Made by a program: the position numbers and the translations under genes. A DNA stretch of 64,000 bases, from NCBI GenBank assembly GCA_965200035.1, contig OZ241334.1, positions 1 to 64,000 of the forward strand. Reading direction: 5' to 3'. The stretch is from UBA1952 sp965200035 (GTDB lineage Bacteria; Bacteroidota; Bacteroidia; Chitinophagales; Chitinophagaceae). Below are positions 36,361 through 45,225 of the stretch, piece after piece (positions within the stretch are counted from its first letter, which is position 1; every line of letters starts with the position of its first letter). Under the pieces are notes generated by a model that saw nothing but the letters and a program-made list of their open reading frames with translations, did not search any database and was not told where the DNA came from.

Positions 36361-36393
36361 AAAGCCTGCTTTGATGAAAGCAGGCTTTTTTAT
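36361..36393 (+). terminator. rho-independent terminator after hpf
   Basis: AAAGCCTGCTTT and AAAGCAGGCTTT arms of 12 bp with a GATG loop, followed by TTTTA. The closing A/T pairs make it functional in both directions. Confidence 0.85.
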
Positions 36394-36430
36394 TGTTTCA
36401 TGCATACTATACGATTAAGCTCATACGCCA

Positions 36431-36667
36431 GTCACGCTGACGCCAGAAGCATCCCGCAGCGGCTGTGTCTACATTCTGTTTGGTTTGCCCGTTAATACAT
36501 CCCCCTCTGCGCTGCGCACGGTCCCTTGCGGGAATCCCTTCAAAGGGAGAAGGTGGTACGTATGATTGGCTCATACGCTAGTCATGCTGACACAAGGAAG
36601 CATCCCACAGCAACTAAAGCTCACCAGCGACTTTTATACAGCGACTTTGTCATTCCGAAGGGATCTT
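36431..36667. repeat. left repeat block of the XRE-flanking dispersed repeat family
   Basis: Unit A (GTCATGCTGAC..CAAGGAAGCATCCCACAGC) occurs degenerate at 36431-36461 and well conserved at 36581-36611. Unit B (GCGACTTTGTCATTCCGAAG then GGATCTT) is at 36641-36667. The order A-B recurs inverted to the right of the XRE gene at 37275-37368. The 415 bp between the hpf terminator and the XRE gene contain nothing else convincing; open frames there are chance. Confidence 0.65.
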
Positions 36668-36807
36668 ATTGCTTTCCTTTTCGTTTTAATCAGCAGGAAG
36701 CAGCCCACACCCACCCGGATATTGCAAAACGCAGCAAGGAACCTTAGCTTTGCTACTATTCTTGCATTCCTTCATTCTTTAATTCTTTCATTCCTACATT
36801 CATTGCC

Positions 36808-37224
36808 ATGAAAGCCACCACCCCAAACGAAAACGACCCAGAGCGCTACCTGCCCGATTTCCTCACCGAAAGCATCGGCAAGAGCATTCGCCGCATGCGC
36901 AATGAGCAGAGCTATACTCCTGAAGCGCTGGCCAAAAAGCTCAACATCACTGAAGAGACATTGGAAAAGATAGAACAGGTTAAAGAGCCGCTCACCATTA
37001 CCAAAGCGGATGACATGGCCAGCATCTTAGGCACAACAACAGAAGACTTAGTGAAGCGCGGTGATAGCTTTTTTGTGGGTAGGGATGTTACCGAACAGAG
37101 CTTTGTTGGCAATCAGGTAGGAGAAAGTATTACCAATAATGTGGGCGTTTCAGAAGAGACATTGAATAATATCACTGCTGCGCTGAATCGCATCTGCGAT
37201 ATGCTCGATAAGCGGTTGAAGTAA
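36808..37224 (+). CDS. XRE-family helix-turn-helix protein
   Basis: 138 residues. Residues 20-75 (ESIGKSIRRMRNEQSYTPEA, then LAKKLNITEETLEKIEQ) form an XRE/Cro-type HTH, with a linker (LGTTTEDLVKRGDSFFVG) and a C-terminal Asn/Val-rich region and short helix (NITAALNRICDMLDKRLK) that may dimerise. The target is unknown. It stands alone between two inverted repeat blocks. Confidence 0.75.
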   Translation: MKATTPNENDPERYLPDFLTESIGKSIRRMRNEQSYTPEALAKKLNITEETLEKIEQVKEPLTITKADDMASILGTTTEDLVKRGDSFFVGRDVTEQSFVGNQVGESITNNVGVSEETLNNITAALNRICDMLDKRLK

Positions 37225-37274
37225 TTTCATTAAACATCGCTGCTGGCAAGCCTTGGGCTTATGGCCATCATTGG

Positions 37275-37427
37275 AAAAAGATCCCTTCGGGATGACAAAG
37301 TCGCTGGTGAGCGCTTGCTTTTGGCAGGATAAGGCCGCTGTGGGATGCTTCCTTGCGTCAGCATGACTATGGCTTGTCTGAGCCCGTACTATGCAAGTCA
37401 TGCTGACGCAAGGAAGCATCCCACAGC
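37275..37427. repeat. right repeat block, inverted copy plus perfect 32-bp hairpin
   Basis: 37275-37313 is unit B and 37337-37368 unit A, both reverse complements of the left block at 36581-36667. A further unit A in forward orientation at 37396-37427 pairs perfectly over 32 bp with 37337-37368, leaving a 27-nt loop. The loop carries GGCTTGTCTGAGCCCGTA. Confidence 0.75.
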
Positions 37428-37536
37428 AAACAGGTCTTGGTTTCCGGATGAGCCACCAGACGGCCATCCACAAGCCCTTGTCCCGGACCTGAGGCAACGG
37501 GAGAGTACGCCATTATCACTTACCAAGCACGTTCAG

Positions 37537-37662
37537 GTAGCAGAACCAATCATTGGGGTAGCAGAACCAGTTGCTCGGGTAGCAGAGCCAATCATTGGGG
37601 TAGTAGAACGAATCGCTGGGGTAACAGAACCAGTCGCTGGGGGAGCAGGCTCAATCATTGAG
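37537..37662. repeat. 21-bp minisatellite, six copies
   Basis: Units begin like GTAGCAGAACCAATCATTGG and repeat exactly every 21 bp from 37537 to 37662, with 70-95% identity by eye. In one frame they translate as heptads VAEPIIG, VAEPVAR, VAEPIIG, VVERIAG, VTEPVAG. There is no credible start or conserved context, so coding is doubtful. Confidence 0.75.
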
Positions 37663-37686
37663 GGTATGGAAAATACAGCGGAGCTT

Positions 37687-37713
37687 AAGGCCACCGTCAA
37701 GCTGGCCTTTTGT
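37687..37713. terminator. terminator hairpin between minisatellite and convergent gene
   Basis: AAGGCCA and TGGCCTT arms (37687-37693, 37703-37709) with a 9-nt loop and a TTTTGTTG tail on the + strand. On the - strand it lies just past the stop of the nucleoid-associated protein gene and is preceded by AACAACAAAA. Confidence 0.55.
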
Positions 37714-37725
37714 TGTTAGATCTTA

Positions 37726-38772
37726 CTAATGCTCTTCTTCGAAGTAGATTTTGTAGTAGTTCATTCCTACCTGCGCATCGTAGCCCTTTTCGATCAGCTC
37801 ACTGTTGCCATGTACATATACGTGAAAGTTTTTGTCCAGCTTCAGCACGCTTTTAAATACACGCGCCTGCTTCTTCACCGCCGTTCCTGAAATATCGAAG
37901 CCACTGGAAAGATCCACTTCATAATCCTGCTCGAACTGCTTGCTGTAGCCCCGGAACGACTCGATCAGCTCCGGCTGGCGGAATACCTGCTGCTCAAATT
38001 CATCCTGGCTGAACTGCTCATTTTTTTTGAAGTAATCGACCGACTTGTTCAGGAAATCGATCTGCTCTACCCTGCTCACTTCAAACTCTGAGGGGATCTG
38101 CTCTACAATAAACTCCTTGCAGAGCTTCATATAATCTTCCGTATTGTGGTATTCATCATCCGCCGCGCGCACTTTGAGAAAGGTATCTTTCCAGAACTGT
38201 GCTTCGCCGCCTTTACTGGTGCGGTCTATGATGTGCACTTTATAACCGGCCTCACGCTGTACATTAAAAATAAGACAGCCCTTATCCATCTTGGTCGGGT
38301 TGATACCTTCTTCCGGCTGAAACTCATAGCTCCTGCCTGTCTGCGCTATTTTCAGGAACTGATCTTTGGATTCGGTTTTGTAAATGCCTACTGCATCCGT
38401 CATCACGCCATCTACCGGACAGCCTTTAAAGTAAGCAATATGCACCTCCCCGCTCTTGATCTGCGGCAGGTCAGATACATCATATAAATGCCGGGCAATG
38501 TTGCAGGATTCCAGCATCAGCGCTTCCGGGTCATCAAATATTTTAGAGACGAAATGATAAATATTATTCAGCTTGATATCGGACGGATGCCACAGGTTGA
38601 AAGACGCCGTTTCGCGGAATGGCGAAAGAAAATATTGCAGCAATACATTGCGCAGCTCTGCCGTTTCAATCGTAACCGGCTCTTTGGAAAGCTCCATATC
38701 TTCCCCGGTTGCCTTGTTGCCGGAGTAATGGGTAATCAGCCCTTCGAGGCGAATATCTGTTATAGAAAGCAT
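37726..38772 (-). CDS. nucleoid-associated protein (NdpA/YejK family)
   Basis: 348 residues, soluble. Parts such as KEPVTIETAELRNVLLQYFL, VHIAYFKGCPVDGVMTDAVG and GVNPT-like EEGINPTKMDKGCLIFNV match the 37-kDa nucleoid-associated protein family. In other bacteria it binds DNA at the nucleoid; its role in Bacteroidota is not established. Convergent with the repeat-rich island, followed upstream by malic enzyme in the same direction. Confidence 0.75.
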   Translation of the reverse strand: MLSITDIRLEGLITHYSGNKATGEDMELSKEPVTIETAELRNVLLQYFLSPFRETASFNLWHPSDIKLNNIYHFVSKIFDDPEALMLESCNIARHLYDVSDLPQIKSGEVHIAYFKGCPVDGVMTDAVGIYKTESKDQFLKIAQTGRSYEFQPEEGINPTKMDKGCLIFNVQREAGYKVHIIDRTSKGGEAQFWKDTFLKVRAADDEYHNTEDYMKLCKEFIVEQIPSEFEVSRVEQIDFLNKSVDYFKKNEQFSQDEFEQQVFRQPELIESFRGYSKQFEQDYEVDLSSGFDISGTAVKKQARVFKSVLKLDKNFHVYVHGNSELIEKGYDAQVGMNYYKIYFEEEH

Positions 38773-38825
38773 TGAATTATTCTTATTACGGGTTCAAATG
38801 AATAGGCAACGACCAATCAAAATGT

Positions 38826-41108
38826 TCAGATATGTTGATGATCTCCTTTCACCTGAGCGTCCACAACGGTAAGCGCTACCAGGTTCACAATCTGTCGCAC
38901 GCTGCTACCTAATTGCAGTACCTGAACAGGCTTGCGCAATCCGAGGAGAATAGGACCAACCGCTTCCGTACCGCCTACTTTTTGCAATAAATGATAAGCG
39001 ATATTGCCTGCTGCAAGGTTCGGAAAAATGAGCACGTTCGGCGCACCGTTCGCCAGTTCGGTAAACGGATAATTTTCTGCCAGCAGCTCCTGATCGAATG
39101 CTACACCAGCCTGTATCTCACCATCCACCACCAGATCGGGATGCTGCGCACGCAGCTTTGCTACTGCATTTCTCACCTTAATGGCTTCTGCGCTCGGGCT
39201 GCTCCCAAAGTTGCTGTAAGAAAGCATAGCGATGCGCGGCTTTACATTGAGCTGCTCTACCGCACGCGCCGTTTGCAGGGTTATATCCACCAGGTCATCT
39301 TCTGTCGGGTCCAGATTAACGGCGGTATCTGAGAAGAAAAGCGGTCCTTTCTTGGAAAGCATCAGATACATACCGGAAACCCGGCGTACGCCCGGCGCAA
39401 GCCCCAGTATCTGCAAAGCAGGACGGAGCATATCCGGGTAGTTTCTGGTAAGGCCCGACACGAGCGCATCGGCGGCGCCGGTATCTACCATCATGCAGCC
39501 AAACCACACGCCTTCGCGCATCAGCTTGCGCGCTTCATAAAGATTGTATCCGCGGCGCTGGCGCTTTTCAAAATAGCGGTCGCCAAAAGCCATTCTGGCT
39601 GGCTCCTGCTTTTCGCAGCGGGGGTCAATGATTGTTACTCCATCAAGATGAAGCTGATGCTCTTTGATCATTGCACGGATCGCCGATTCCTTACCCAGGA
39701 GGATCGGAATGGCAATGCCTTCATCCTTTACGATCTGCGCTGATTTGAGGATCTTCAGATTTTCCGCTTCGGCGAATACTACGCGCTTGGGAGCAGTCTT
39801 TGCCTTGCTGATCACCGAGCGCAGAATATTATCATCCGGGTTGAGGCGGCTGTATAGCTGCGCTTCATAGGCATCCCAATCGGTAACCGGCTTACGGGCT
39901 ACCCCGCTTTCCATCGCTGCGCGGGCTACGGCGGGTGCTACCGTGGTCAGCAACCGAGGATCGATAGGCTTGGGGATAATGTAGGAAGCGCTGAAATGCA
40001 GGTTCGGCTCACTGTATGCCACATTCACAATATCCGGCACCGTTTCCTTGGCCAGCGCAGCCAGCGCTTTAGCCGCCGCCAGCTTCATGCTTTCATTGAT
40101 GGTTGTGGCGCGTACATCCAGCGCGCCACGAAAGATGTAGGGGAAGCCCAGCACATTATTCACCTGATTGGGATAGTCGCTGCGGCCGGTTGCCATGATG
40201 ATGTCGGGCCGTGCAGCAATCGCAGTTTCATAATTAATCTCCGGTGTTGGATTGGCCAAGGCAAATACGATGGGGCGCGGCGCCATGCTTTTAACCATAT
40301 CCGCAGTCACCACATTGCCAACGCTCAGTCCCAGAAATACATCAGCGTCTTTCATCGCCACCGGCAGCGTGATGGTTGCATCATCAATCGCAAAAGGCTG
40401 CTGGATAGCGGCAAGGTCTGTCCGTCCTTTATGAAGCACTCCGTCTTTATCAAATAAAGTAAACTGACCGTGTGTAGCGCCCAGTGAAAGATACATCTGT
40501 ACGCAGGCCATAGCCGCAGCGCCCGCGCCATTCACCGCAAAGCGTACCTGGTTAATTTCTTTCTGCTGCAGCTGCAATGCATTGAGCAGCGCTGCCGATG
40601 ATATGATAGCTGTACCATGCTGATCGTCGTGCATGACCGGAATGTTCAGCTCATCGCGCAGGCGCGCCTCTATCTCAAAGCATTCCGGCGCTTTGATGTC
40701 TTCCAGATTTACACCGCCGAATGTAGGCTCGAGTATTTTTACGGTCCGTACAAATTCATCAATGTTTTCGGTATTCAGTTCCAGATCAAACACATCAATA
40801 TCAGCGAATATTTTGAACAGCAATCCTTTCCCTTCCATCACCGGTTTAGAGGCTGTAGCACCGATATTGCCCAATCCTAGGACCGCCGTGCCATTGCTGA
40901 TTACCGCCACCAGATTGCCTTTGGCCGTATACCGGTAGGCATCTTCAGGATGATCTTTTATCTCAAGGCAGGGCTCGGCAACGCCTGGTGAATAAGCCAG
41001 CGCCAGATCGCGCTGGGTGCGGGTTTCTTTGGTTGGCACTACTTCTATCTTGCCGGGACGCCCCTTCTCATGATAGTCCAGTGCATCTTCTTTCCGGATA
41101 CTTTGCAT
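38826..41108 (-). CDS. maeB: NADP-dependent malic enzyme with phosphotransacetylase-like domain
   Basis: About 760 residues from ATG 41108 (MQSIRKEDALDYHEKGRPGK); the frame extends 23 codons upstream without a reason. The N-terminal malic enzyme domain has RDLALAYSPGVAEPCLEI, NGTAVLGLGNIGATASKPVM, ADIDVFDLELNT and the NAD(P)-binding FAVNGAGAAAMACV. From about residue 425 a phosphate acetyltransferase-like domain follows (KRVVFAEAENLKILKSAQIV), regulatory in MaeB. Converts malate to pyruvate and CO2 with NADPH. Full length for MaeB. Confidence 0.9.
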   Translation of the reverse strand: MQSIRKEDALDYHEKGRPGKIEVVPTKETRTQRDLALAYSPGVAEPCLEIKDHPEDAYRYTAKGNLVAVISNGTAVLGLGNIGATASKPVMEGKGLLFKIFADIDVFDLELNTENIDEFVRTVKILEPTFGGVNLEDIKAPECFEIEARLRDELNIPVMHDDQHGTAIISSAALLNALQLQQKEINQVRFAVNGAGAAAMACVQMYLSLGATHGQFTLFDKDGVLHKGRTDLAAIQQPFAIDDATITLPVAMKDADVFLGLSVGNVVTADMVKSMAPRPIVFALANPTPEINYETAIAARPDIIMATGRSDYPNQVNNVLGFPYIFRGALDVRATTINESMKLAAAKALAALAKETVPDIVNVAYSEPNLHFSASYIIPKPIDPRLLTTVAPAVARAAMESGVARKPVTDWDAYEAQLYSRLNPDDNILRSVISKAKTAPKRVVFAEAENLKILKSAQIVKDEGIAIPILLGKESAIRAMIKEHQLHLDGVTIIDPRCEKQEPARMAFGDRYFEKRQRRGYNLYEARKLMREGVWFGCMMVDTGAADALVSGLTRNYPDMLRPALQILGLAPGVRRVSGMYLMLSKKGPLFFSDTAVNLDPTEDDLVDITLQTARAVEQLNVKPRIAMLSYSNFGSSPSAEAIKVRNAVAKLRAQHPDLVVDGEIQAGVAFDQELLAENYPFTELANGAPNVLIFPNLAAGNIAYHLLQKVGGTEAVGPILLGLRKPVQVLQLGSSVRQIVNLVALTVVDAQVKGDHQHI

Positions 41109-41280
41109 AATCGTCTTCTTGCCTTTGCTGTAAGTCTGCAAAAGTAGTTCATCGGATTTTCTGTTGAAACGCGGCAAATAATATTAAGTCAGGTCTTTAA
41201 CCGCTTTCAGCGCATTTGTCCATTTTGTATCTTGCATTACCTGCCTGACATTACTGAAACTACAATTGCACCTGTGCATT

Positions 41281-44113
41281 ATGCAACCTTTCCATCCGGA
41301 CAATCAATCGCCGTCACCAGAACATACAGATATACTGAGTTTACAGTTTGCCGTAAATGCAGCGGGTATTGGCATCTGGGATCTGAAGCTTACTGATCCG
41401 TGGACCGTAGTGTGGGATGAGCGCTGCCGCGAACTGTCCGGTGCAGGAGCGGGCGATTCAGTAACTTATGAAGATACTTTTCAGCTCATCCATCCTGCCG
41501 ACCGTGCTATGGTGGATGCTGCGGTAAAGAGCGCCCTGAGTGCCGGCAAAGACGTAAATCACGATATTACCTATCGCACCATTGGCATCAGCGATCAGAA
41601 GCTGCGCTGGATACGCTCTCTGGGACGTGTATTTGTGGGTGAAACCGGCAAGCCGTACAGGTTTTCGGGCATTCTCATGGACAGCACGGAAAAGATGCTG
41701 GCCGACCAAAAGGCAATCGCTGCGGAAAATCTGACCAGAGAGGCTATCAGAGGCTCCGGTGTTGGCTTATTTCACATTGATCTGGCTACAGATTCTATTG
41801 ACTACATGCCTGCTTTTGCAGTGATCCTTACCGGAGAATCCAATACTCAGCTTACACGAGCCGATTTTCTAAGGCATGTACATCCGGATGATCTGGAACT
41901 AAGATCGCAGGCAGTAGAACAAGGCATTGAATCCGGTGATCTGTATTATGAAGCAAGGACGATCTGGAAAGACGGCTCTGTACGCTGGATACGCACAGTT
42001 GGCACAGTAATGTCGGATGCTTCCGGTAAGCCATTGCTTATTTCCGGTACAGTACAGGATATTACTGCGCATAAAGAAAAAGAGCTTGCGCTGAAAGCGG
42101 CAGAAGATCAGTTCAGAACCATTGTAGAGCAGGCGCCGGTAGCCATCGCGCTGTTCAGCACACGCGAGATGGTCATTGATCAGGCCAATCAAACGATCCT
42201 TGATTTCTGGGGCAAAAAAGAAGATGTAATCGGAAAGTCTTTACAACAGGCCTTACCGGAGCTGGTCGATCAGCCTTTTATTGAGTTGATGCAGGAGGTC
42301 TATGATACAGGCATTGCCCGGCATTTTCATAATATGCCCGCAAAGCTGGTACACGATGGATATTTAGAAGAAAACTTCTATGACTTCGTTTATACACCTA
42401 CGCGTACCCCGGATGGCATCGTCAACGGAATAATGCTCGTAGCTACCGATGTAACCGTACAGGTAAAGGCAAGGCAGGAACTGGAAACAAGCCAGAATCA
42501 GCTGAAGAGCCTTATAGAGAGCGCGCCCTTCCCGATTGGCGTATATACAGGCCGTGAGATGCGCATTCAGTTTGCCAATCAATCTATCATAGATGTATGG
42601 GCCAAGGGTAATGAGGTGATCGGAAAGCGCTATGCAGAAATTCTGCCGGAGCTCAGCAATCAGGCCATCTTTGAGCAGCTCGATCAGGTGTACAGGTGTG
42701 CCCTACCGAAGCCGGCACCAGCAGGTAGATATTGAGACTAATGGCATATTGACTGCCTATTTCTTCAACTATGATTTTACCCCGCTTTATGATGCGGCCG
42801 GTAATGTGTATGGTGTAATGAACACCGCCGCAGATGTGACTGACCTGGTATCGGCGAAGCAAAAAGTAGAAGAGACGGAAGCATCGCTGCGCAGCGCTAT
42901 TGAGCTGGCGGAGCTGGGCACCTGGGCGCTGGATGCCAATACGAATATCATGAAGCTTTCACAAAGGCTGAAATCATGGTTTGGTTTTAAGGTGGATGAA
43001 ACAATCACCGTAGAGCAGCTTTATACCAGAATTGCAACCGAAGATAAAGCGGTGATTAACCGTGCGATCAGCAATGCGCTGACTCCGGACTTTGACGGGT
43101 TATACGATATTGAATGCACGATCACAGAGCCAAAGAGCGGGCGTGAGCGCATATTGCATGCGCAGGGCAAGGCCTCATTGGATGCCAATGGCATTCCGTA
43201 TAAAATATCCGGCACAGCGCAGGATGTGACAGCGCAGCGTAAACTGCAGCTGGCGCTGGAGCAGGAAGTGCAGGAGCGCACGGAAGAGCTGCAATCACTG
43301 AACGAGGAACTAATCGCCATTAATGAAGAGCTGCACGAATCCAATGAACAGTTGACGCATTCCAATGAAGAGCTGGCACAATATGCGTATGTGGCCAGTC
43401 ATGATCTGCAGGAACCATTGCGCAAGATTCGCATGTTCTCGGATATGCTGGCTAAAAAAGAAAATCTTCCGCAAGACCATAAGCCACTGGTAGATAAGAT
43501 TAGCCAGTCTTCTGAGCGCATGACCCAGCTCATCCGCGATCTGCTGGAATTTTCCCGTCTGCTCAAGTCAGATATGGCTGTACAACCGGTAGATCTGGGC
43601 GAGATAGTTCAGGCTGTGGTTAACGATTTCGAGCTGACAATCACAGAAAAGCAGGCGGTAATTCAGATTGGCGATATGCCGGTTATCGAAGCGGTGAGCC
43701 TTCAGATGAATCAGCTTTTTTATAACCTGCTGAGCAATGCGCTGAAATTCACTTCGACAAGTATACAGCCACTTATTCGTATTGACAGTGAGATTATTTC
43801 TCTTGAAGAAGCTGCCCGATATATCCAAAAGCCCATACCGGACAACACTTATTTCAGAATCAATTTTTCAGATAATGGTATCGGGTTTGACACCAAATAT
43901 TCAGAACAGATTTTTGAAGTCTTCAAGCGGCTTCATGGCAAGGACATTTATCCAGGCTCGGGCATCGGTCTGGCGCTGTGCCGCCGCATTGTAGCCAATC
44001 ACAATGAGCATCTTTATACTGTATCGAAATCAGGAGAAGGCACTACTTTTTATATCATCCTGCCGCGACAGCATACTTTTCTGCCTATCGTACAAAATGC
44101 TACAGCCAGATAA
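41281..44113 (+). pseudogene. multi-PAS sensor histidine kinase, frameshifted
   Basis: Two overlapping frames make one protein of about 940 residues. The first (from ATG 41281 to 42735) holds four PAS-type domains (AVNAAGIGIWDLKLTDPWTV, REAIRGSGVGLFHIDLATDS, RTIVEQAPVAIALFSTREMV, KSLIESAPFPIGVYTGREMR). It is intact to FEQLDQVY. The second frame resumes at about 42697 with TGVPYRSRHQQVDIETNGIL, a fifth PAS domain, a coiled coil (EELQSLNEELIAINEELHES), a HisKA with YVASHDLQEPLRKIRMFS and a HATPase with LFYNLLSNALKFTS and GSGIGLALCRRIV. The shift is equivalent to a 5-bp loss between two TAC triplets at 42691, or a +1 insertion. Real mutation or sequencing error. Confidence 0.8.
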
Positions 44114-45086
44114 TATCCGCTGATTGTAACGTCAGGTAAATAATATCCCCGACATTGAAAGACGGATGTGCGGCCGCAATGCCCAGCAATACATACTTGC
44201 CTACACGAATGATCAGCTCATGGTAAGCGCCCATGAAATATTGCGTAGAGATTTTACCCATCAAACAATGTTCACCTGCTTCATAAGAGAGCATCAGCGC
44301 TTCCGGTCTTACGAATAATCGCTTGTTGGATGGCGCTGAGATGTCGGGAACCAGCAGGCCAGCCAATTCGCGGGGCAATAGATTATATTTCCCGAGCAGG
44401 CCGCCCACATATTCATTTACCGGCCGCCGGTACAATTCTTCCGGCTTGCCGTGCTGCAAAATAGTTCCGGTCCTGATTACAATCATTTCATCTGCCCACG
44501 ACAGCACATCCAGCGGATCATGCGAGGCGAGTATGCAGGTAATTCCCAGTGCTGCGCCAATATCTTCCACCACTTGTTTCAGAATGCTTTTATGAACAAG
44601 ATCAAGGTTGGAGTAAGGCTCATCCAGCAGCAGCAATTTTGGATTGGAGACCAGCAGCCGCGCCAGCGCGATGCGTTGCTTTTCCCCGCCCGACAGCTCG
44701 TTCGTACGCCTTTTGGTGAGGTGATTAATGCGGCAAACATCATAGATAATACCCGCTTCCTCTTTGGAAAGGCGATTTGCCATGTCCAGCAGCTCTTCCA
44801 CGCGGTAATGATTGCGCAATTCATATTGTTGGGACAAATAAGCGATACCCGGATGACCAGGAATCAATTGCTCTTCCGGCCCTTTTATGTGAATGCCATT
44901 CAGCGCCACCTGCCCGCCATCTGCCTGCACCAGGCCGGCAATGATTTTCAGCAGTGTGCTTTTACCTGATCCTGTTTCTCCGCATATTACCAATCGCTCC
45001 GAAAGCTGCTGCTTAAAAGAGAGGTTGTTCAGCACAACACCCCGTTCATTCTGCTTAAAGACCGCCGATAAATTTAATAGCTCCAT
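44100..45086 (-). CDS. ABC transporter ATP-binding protein (PotA/FbpC-like)
   Basis: 328 residues. Walker A GETGSGKSTLLKIIAG, Q-loop AYLSQQYELRN, signature LSGGEKQRIALARLL, Walker B LLLLDEPYSNLD, and switch His in LASHDPLDVL. The C-terminal 100 residues look like a TOBE domain (RLFVRPEALMLSYEAGEHCL). This resembles import ATPases of the spermidine/iron type. No permease or binding protein gene is adjacent. It overlaps the end of the kinase on the other strand by 14 bp. Confidence 0.85.
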   Translation of the reverse strand: MELLNLSAVFKQNERGVVLNNLSFKQQLSERLVICGETGSGKSTLLKIIAGLVQADGGQVALNGIHIKGPEEQLIPGHPGIAYLSQQYELRNHYRVEELLDMANRLSKEEAGIIYDVCRINHLTKRRTNELSGGEKQRIALARLLVSNPKLLLLDEPYSNLDLVHKSILKQVVEDIGAALGITCILASHDPLDVLSWADEMIVIRTGTILQHGKPEELYRRPVNEYVGGLLGKYNLLPRELAGLLVPDISAPSNKRLFVRPEALMLSYEAGEHCLMGKISTQYFMGAYHELIIRVGKYVLLGIAAAHPSFNVGDIIYLTLQSADIIWL

Positions 45087-45225
45087 CTGAAAAAAGTTCC
45101 CCCGTCAAATTTCGTACGAAGAACGGATTTCTGCCCAGAAACATTTGCTCAAATTTTAAGAGAACGGCAACTAAACCTTCGTCAGCTTTGTAAGTCCATA
45201 CAGCACGAAAAGCAAGAACTATTTT

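Larger units (their letters stand above)
37225..37725. other. gene-free repeat-rich spacer
   Basis: 500 bp between the XRE gene and the convergent nucleoid-associated protein gene. It holds the right repeat block (37275-37427), a 21-bp minisatellite (37537-37662) and a terminator hairpin. Open frames here only translate repeats. Confidence 0.5.

Noticed and set aside
36526..36811. Small + strand frames before the XRE gene
   Set aside because: They translate dispersed repeats and have no signal peptide, family or conserved start.
37345..37719. A 124-residue frame with VAEPIIG heptads
   Set aside because: It begins inside the hairpin repeat and runs through the minisatellite; no independent sign of translation.
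36393..37725. CRISPR array
   Set aside because: Repeats are palindromic or of 21-bp period with no unique spacers of constant length and no cas genes.
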